From contig JAGGYV010000177.1 of the NCBI GenBank assembly GCA_021162325.1, forward strand, positions 1 through 9,572: DNA of 9,572 nt. Reading direction: 5' to 3'. The position numbers and the translations under genes are program-made. This stretch comes from Desulfobacteraceae bacterium (GTDB taxonomy: Bacteria > Desulfobacterota > Desulfobacteria > Desulfobacterales > Desulfosalsimonadaceae). The notes beneath the pieces were generated by a model. The model did not search any database, had not been told where the DNA came from, and saw nothing but the letters and a program-made list of their open reading frames with translations. Of this stretch, positions 6,573 to 9,572 are shown piece by piece. Position 1 is the stretch's first letter. Each line of letters opens with the position of its first letter.

Positions 6573-6617
6573 CCGGATGCTAATATACCGGATGCTAATA
6601 TACCGGACGCTATTTTA
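6573..6617. repeat. 15-base tandem triplication at the oppB/oppC junction
   Basis: CCGGATGCTAATATA occurs twice without a gap (6573-6587, 6588-6602). A third, diverged unit CCGGACGCTATTTTA (12 of 15 identical) lies at 6603-6617. The third unit overlaps the end of oppB and contains its TAG stop. The other two repeat that TAG in the same frame. The pattern fits replication slippage that duplicated the 3' end of oppB. Confidence 0.8.
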
Positions 6618-7563
6618 CGCGAACCCGGGGATCGAGATAGCCGTATAAAAGATCAACCGCCAGGTTGACCATCAAAATAAAAAGCGCCACAATCAGCAAT
6701 GTGGCCTGAATAACCGGATAATCCCGGGCGGCAATGGCATCAATCCCCATTCTGCCGAAACCCGGAAGGGCAAACATGTATTCCACTAAAAACGAACCGG
6801 ATATCACATATCCCCAGTCAATCCCGATGACGGTGACCACCGGTATCATGGCCGGTTTTGCGGCATGCCGCATGATCACTGCCATTTCTTTTAATCCCTT
6901 TGCCCGCGCCGTCCGGATGTAATCCTGGCCCAGGACCTCCAGCAGGCTGGAACGGACATACCGCATATACATTCCTGCCGAATGGGTGCCCAAAACAAAC
7001 GTCGGCATGATCATGCACAAAACATTTTCCATGGAATTTTCTGAAAACGGCACGTAACCGGAGGGGGGAAAAATCTGAAAATGCACTGAAAACAGATAAA
7101 TCAGCACAATGGCTTCCCATATTACCGGCACGGAAATCCCGACAATTGCAGTTGACGTAATGGCAGCATCCAAGACGGTATTTCGTTTGAACGCGGAGAT
7201 AACGCCCAAAGGAAAACCGATTAAAAAAGACCAGAACACATAGCCGGCAAAAAGTTCAAGAGTCACCGGCAGTCTTCGCAAAAACATCTCAAATACCGGC
7301 TCTCCACTGCCAAATGACGTGCCCCACTCCCCGACAAAAAAATCTTTCACCCAGACCCCATACTGAAGAACCACCGGCCGGTCGAGTCCGAACTGGCTCC
7401 TTAGATCATCCATTATCTCTTCATTGGCGAGATCCATATTCATCATGGCCGCCGCCTGAATAGGATCACCGGGAAGGAGTCGCGCAATGCTGAAAATCAG
7501 GATGGATACTAAAAATAAAATCAGCAGCGCATATAAAAGTCTTTTCGCGAGGTACCGTTTCAT
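6610..7563 (-). CDS. oppB: ABC transporter permease, OppB/DppB family
   Basis: The second inner-membrane channel subunit, 317 residues. It starts with the typical MKRYLAKRLLYALL leader into helix 1 (about 9-29), then LLPGDP (29-34) and a periplasmic segment with QFGLDRPVVLQY (57-68) characteristic of OppB/DppB. More helices lie at about 101-123, 136-160, 182-200, 240-260 and 285-307. The coupling loop is at 215-241, with the family's YIRTARAKGLKE. The C-terminus is LDPRVRVK. The start was chosen because it matches the family N-terminus, although the site before it is poor: GGAA lies about 14 bases upstream. The gene is 58 bases after the TatT-like gene and is the first of the core transporter genes in transcription order. 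Confidence 0.94.
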   Translation of the reverse strand: MKRYLAKRLLYALLILFLVSILIFSIARLLPGDPIQAAAMMNMDLANEEIMDDLRSQFGLDRPVVLQYGVWVKDFFVGEWGTSFGSGEPVFEMFLRRLPVTLELFAGYVFWSFLIGFPLGVISAFKRNTVLDAAITSTAIVGISVPVIWEAIVLIYLFSVHFQIFPPSGYVPFSENSMENVLCMIMPTFVLGTHSAGMYMRYVRSSLLEVLGQDYIRTARAKGLKEMAVIMRHAAKPAMIPVVTVIGIDWGYVISGSFLVEYMFALPGFGRMGIDAIAARDYPVIQATLLIVALFILMVNLAVDLLYGYLDPRVRVK

Positions 7564-7621
7564 TGGGGATGCAAATTTCCAGTCAAACTATTTTTTTCCC
7601 GAGCCATAGAACATGATGCCA

Positions 7622-8515
7622 TCAAAACATCAAATCGGTATCTTTTAACAATCTCTCAGCCTTCTGCTTGGCGACCAGATTGGCAAAAACTTCTTCCGGA
7701 AATACATCCTCAGGCGCAGACATTACGTAATTAAGTGATTCAATAAATAATTTTTTATCCTGAACAGCAAACGTATAGTACTGGGCATAGAAGACATGCC
7801 ATAATAAATATTTTGATTCGGATATTTCAAATGCTTCATTAAAATGAGACGCGACCTCATCGTAATTTCCGCCGAATGAATCCGGTATATGGGAATAGTA
7901 GGCGCCCATTAACACATGGACCGCTCCGTAATTCCAGGTTTCATCCAGCACCAGCATCCGGTCCATCATGGCTTCAATTTTAGGGAAAGCAATCATTGTC
8001 TCCAGGCCGCTGCTGTGGCTGACACGCATCCATGCCAGCCAGCTGGCGGCGGCCCAGTATAGTGCCGGCACATCTTCTTTTTCAAATGACTCAAGAGACG
8101 TTGTAAAGTCTTCCAGAGAACCGTCGCCCGCTTTTTTATACTCTGTATTCTGGTTTAATGCCCTGAATGCATAATTGCGGGACCTGAGATACAGCCCCTC
8201 GGATGCATCCTTATTTTCGGGTTCTACAAAAAAGAAAGCATAGGCATGATAATTTTCTGCGGCAGTTGCCAGGAGAAACTTATCATCAGGTGATGCCTCA
8301 ATAAGGCCGTCCATCTGCAACAGCCCCATCGGCATGGAATCGCGAACTATTTCAATGTCAATATTCTTTCGAGCCGCTATGTTTATGCTCTCTATTAACG
8401 GCTTCATGCTGTTCACCATCATTCTGGACCGTGCGCTGGCGGTACACCCCCAGGAAAAGCAGAGCATCAAAATTAATATCATCCGTAAAAATCTTAAATC
8501 GCTTTTTTTACCCAT
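7622..8515 (-). CDS. tatT: TRAP transporter T-component (TatT)-like lipoprotein
   Basis: A 297-residue protein with a basic N-terminus, a hydrophobic segment at 9-22 and a cysteine at 24 in FSWGC, a slightly off-consensus lipobox that suggests a lipid anchor. The remainder is helical with TPR-like repeats. Recognisable are ASPDDKFLLATAAENYHAYA (74-93), the LYLRSRNYAFRALNQ stretch (108-122), VPALYWAAASWLAWM (149-163), and YDEVASHFNEAFEIS (218-232), matching the family of Treponema TatT (Tp0956). That protein is a trimeric periplasmic lipoprotein that pairs with a TRAP binding protein. AGAGGCG lies about 5 bases before the ATG. It sits 40 bases after the SDR gene and 58 before oppB. No TRAP permease or TRAP binding protein is in the window, so the likely partner here is the ABC importer. 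Family assignment is from memory of motifs. Confidence 0.8.
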   Translation of the reverse strand: MGKKSDLRFLRMILILMLCFSWGCTASARSRMMVNSMKPLIESINIAARKNIDIEIVRDSMPMGLLQMDGLIEASPDDKFLLATAAENYHAYAFFFVEPENKDASEGLYLRSRNYAFRALNQNTEYKKAGDGSLEDFTTSLESFEKEDVPALYWAAASWLAWMRVSHSSGLETMIAFPKIEAMMDRMLVLDETWNYGAVHVLMGAYYSHIPDSFGGNYDEVASHFNEAFEISESKYLLWHVFYAQYYTFAVQDKKLFIESLNYVMSAPEDVFPEEVFANLVAKQKAERLLKDTDLMF

Positions 8516-8555
8516 AATCGCCTCTTGTTTTTTTCAGATTAGACTCACTTAAAAT

Positions 8556-9374
8556 CTATTCACGCCCGACCATGGCTGCAAACCATCCCACGAACTTTAC
8601 CGGAAACAGGCGCGTTAACCCGTCAAGCACATACGCGTCCGGGCCGACCAATATCCGCCGTTTATTTTTTAGCATACCGGAAATAATAATGCCAGCCGCT
8701 TTATCCGCCGATGTGCCAGCCATTTTATCAAATGCGTCAATACTCTGCTCATGCGTCATTTGATTACCGGGTGACTTGTAAAATCTGGTGTTTCGGGCAA
8801 TATTGGTCTTGATGCCGCCGGGCTGGACACAAGAGACCCGAATGTTTGTATTTCGCAGTTCCTGCCAGAGCGTTTCTGTAAAACCCTTTACGGCAAATTT
8901 GGAGGCGCAGTAGGGCGCGTGATTGGGCCAGGTGATAAATCCATTAACACTTGAAATATTGACGATATGGCCTTCAGGCTGTTTTTGCAAATAGGGCAGA
9001 AAAGCTTTCACGCCATACACCACCCCCCAGAAATTGATGCCGAACAACCACTCAAAATCTTCATAACTGACATCATCAACACTTTGCGCCACGGCCACGC
9101 CGGCATTATTAATAATCATGTCCACCCGGCCATGCTGTTTGACAACGTTTGCCGCATATTTTTCAACCTGGTCCCGTTGGGCGACATCCACTTCATGAAT
9201 GCTCACTTTGCCTTTTTGTTTTTCCACCATTTCAGCAGTTTTTTCCAGACCCCGCGCATCAATATCTGAGATTGCGACTTCACACCCTTTGACAGCCAGG
9301 TTTACGGCAAGCATCCGTCCGATACCGGAAGCGGCACCCGTGATTGCGGCAACCTTATTATTGAATTTTTTCAT
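8556..9374 (-). CDS. Short-chain dehydrogenase/reductase (SDR), classical type
   Basis: A 272-residue NAD(P)(H)-dependent oxidoreductase of unknown substrate, cytoplasmic. It has the nucleotide-binding motif TGAASGIG at 12-19, NNAG at 89-92, structural N114, and the catalytic set S142, Y155 and K159 (YCASK). Aspartate at 37 after the second strand suggests a preference for NAD(H). The PGGIKTNIA segment (185-193) is the usual cofactor loop. The extended C-terminus, including LVGPDAYVLDGLTRLFP, is common in lipid- or alcohol-acting SDRs, but this does not fix a substrate. The open frame reaches a GTG at 9392, but the ATG at 9372-9374 has AAAGGGG 8 bases upstream and starts directly before the first strand, so it was chosen. 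It is the first gene of the minus-strand block, 40 bases before the TatT-like gene, which makes co-transcription likely. Confidence 0.93.
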   Translation of the reverse strand: MKKFNNKVAAITGAASGIGRMLAVNLAVKGCEVAISDIDARGLEKTAEMVEKQKGKVSIHEVDVAQRDQVEKYAANVVKQHGRVDMIINNAGVAVAQSVDDVSYEDFEWLFGINFWGVVYGVKAFLPYLQKQPEGHIVNISSVNGFITWPNHAPYCASKFAVKGFTETLWQELRNTNIRVSCVQPGGIKTNIARNTRFYKSPGNQMTHEQSIDAFDKMAGTSADKAAGIIISGMLKNKRRILVGPDAYVLDGLTRLFPVKFVGWFAAMVGRE

Positions 9375-9382
9375 TATTAAAA

Positions 9383-9389
9383 CCCCTTT
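9383..9389 (-). promoter_or_regulatory. Ribosome binding site that fixes the SDR start
   Basis: On the minus strand AAAGGGG is followed by an 8-base spacer and the ATG at 9372-9374. It lies inside the first codons of the longer GTG frame, so the GTG start at 9392 is unlikely. Confidence 0.7.
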
Positions 9390-9434
9390 CACATACCAAC
9401 AACAGATTAGATCTTAAGTAACTGAAATTCATTT

Positions 9435-9440
9435 ATTATA
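9435..9440 (-). promoter_or_regulatory. Candidate -10 box of the SDR-tatT-opp operon
   Basis: The minus strand carries a perfect TATAAT here, about 60 bases ahead of the SDR start codon and just after the terminator of the preceding gene. No good -35 is found 16-18 bases upstream, where the sequence is the GC-rich terminator arm, so it would need an activator or a weak -35. Confidence 0.4.
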
Positions 9441-9447
9441 CAATAAG

Positions 9448-9507
9448 AAAAAGGGCGGGGATTGAATTCGCATAAAATATGCCATTCATCAAAATCAATC
9501 TCCGCCC
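9448..9507 (-). terminator. Rho-independent terminator of the gene at the right edge
   Basis: Bases 9495-9507 and 9453-9465 form a 13-pair GC-rich stem with one G-U pair. The loop contains a further small stem (GCATA/TATGC at 9470-9474 and 9478-9482). On the minus strand the stem runs directly into TTTTTCTT, the standard intrinsic terminator form. It starts 23 bases after the stop codon of the partial gene at 9531. Confidence 0.85.
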
Positions 9508-9530
9508 CTTGATGGAGGATAAAATAAAAA

Positions 9531-9572
9531 TCACATGAACTCTGTTGCCTTGATGGCCAGGGCCTCATTGAC
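9531..9572 (-). CDS. C-terminal end of an unidentified gene (partial)
   Basis: On the minus strand the frame from the window edge reads VNEALAIKATEFM and ends in TGA at 9531-9533. The intrinsic terminator 23 bases further on supports a real gene end. Only 13 codons are visible and I do not recognise the protein. The gene continues beyond the right edge of the window. Confidence 0.6.
   Translation of the reverse strand, partial: VNEALAIKATEFM

Noticed and set aside
9535..9572. Possible plus-strand start ATG preceded by GGAGG at 9514-9518
   Set aside because: The spacing of 16 bases is too long, and the minus-strand gene end with its intrinsic terminator explains the region better.

Overview
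The window reads as a bacterial chromosome segment. It is most likely from a marine or anaerobic Desulfobacterota lineage, Desulfobacterales-like. That assignment is inference. It rests on a TRAP T-component lipoprotein, a peptide-type ABC importer, moderate GC, and interspersed palindromic repeats ending in a CGTAAAAAGTC-type motif, which I recall from genomes of that group. No rRNA, tRNA, CRISPR array or transposase gene was seen.

Left edge (1-833): one plus-strand gene encodes a nucleoside 2-deoxyribosyltransferase-family protein with a C-terminal extension. It converges on the next gene across a hairpin that may terminate transcription.

Main block (823-9374, all minus strand, so read right to left). 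An SDR oxidoreductase gene comes first, with a plausible -10 box and a strong ribosome binding site. It is followed by a TatT-like lipoprotein, the permeases OppB and OppC, the ATPases OppD and OppF, a family 5 periplasmic solute-binding protein, and a 67-residue two-helix membrane protein. Together these give a complete peptide/nickel-type ABC importer (binding protein, two permeases, two ATPases) with three accessory genes. The substrate cannot be read from the sequence. The odd points are a TatT protein, normally a TRAP partner, beside an ABC importer, and a binding protein that carries a charged helical insertion of about 60 residues and sits near the end of the operon.

Repeats: the operon is interrupted at two places. 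Two directly repeated, roughly 90% identical MITE-like elements bracket oppF exactly. The upstream one contributes the oppD stop codon and the oppF leader. The 570-base gap between oppF and the binding protein also holds a nested palindrome of about 200 bases, a 127-base long palindrome and a fragment of a further element end. A 15-base tandem triplication lies at the oppB/oppC junction.

Right edge (9375-9572): a well-formed minus-strand intrinsic terminator follows the last 13 codons of an unidentified gene that enters from beyond the window. The putative operon promoter lies just after it.
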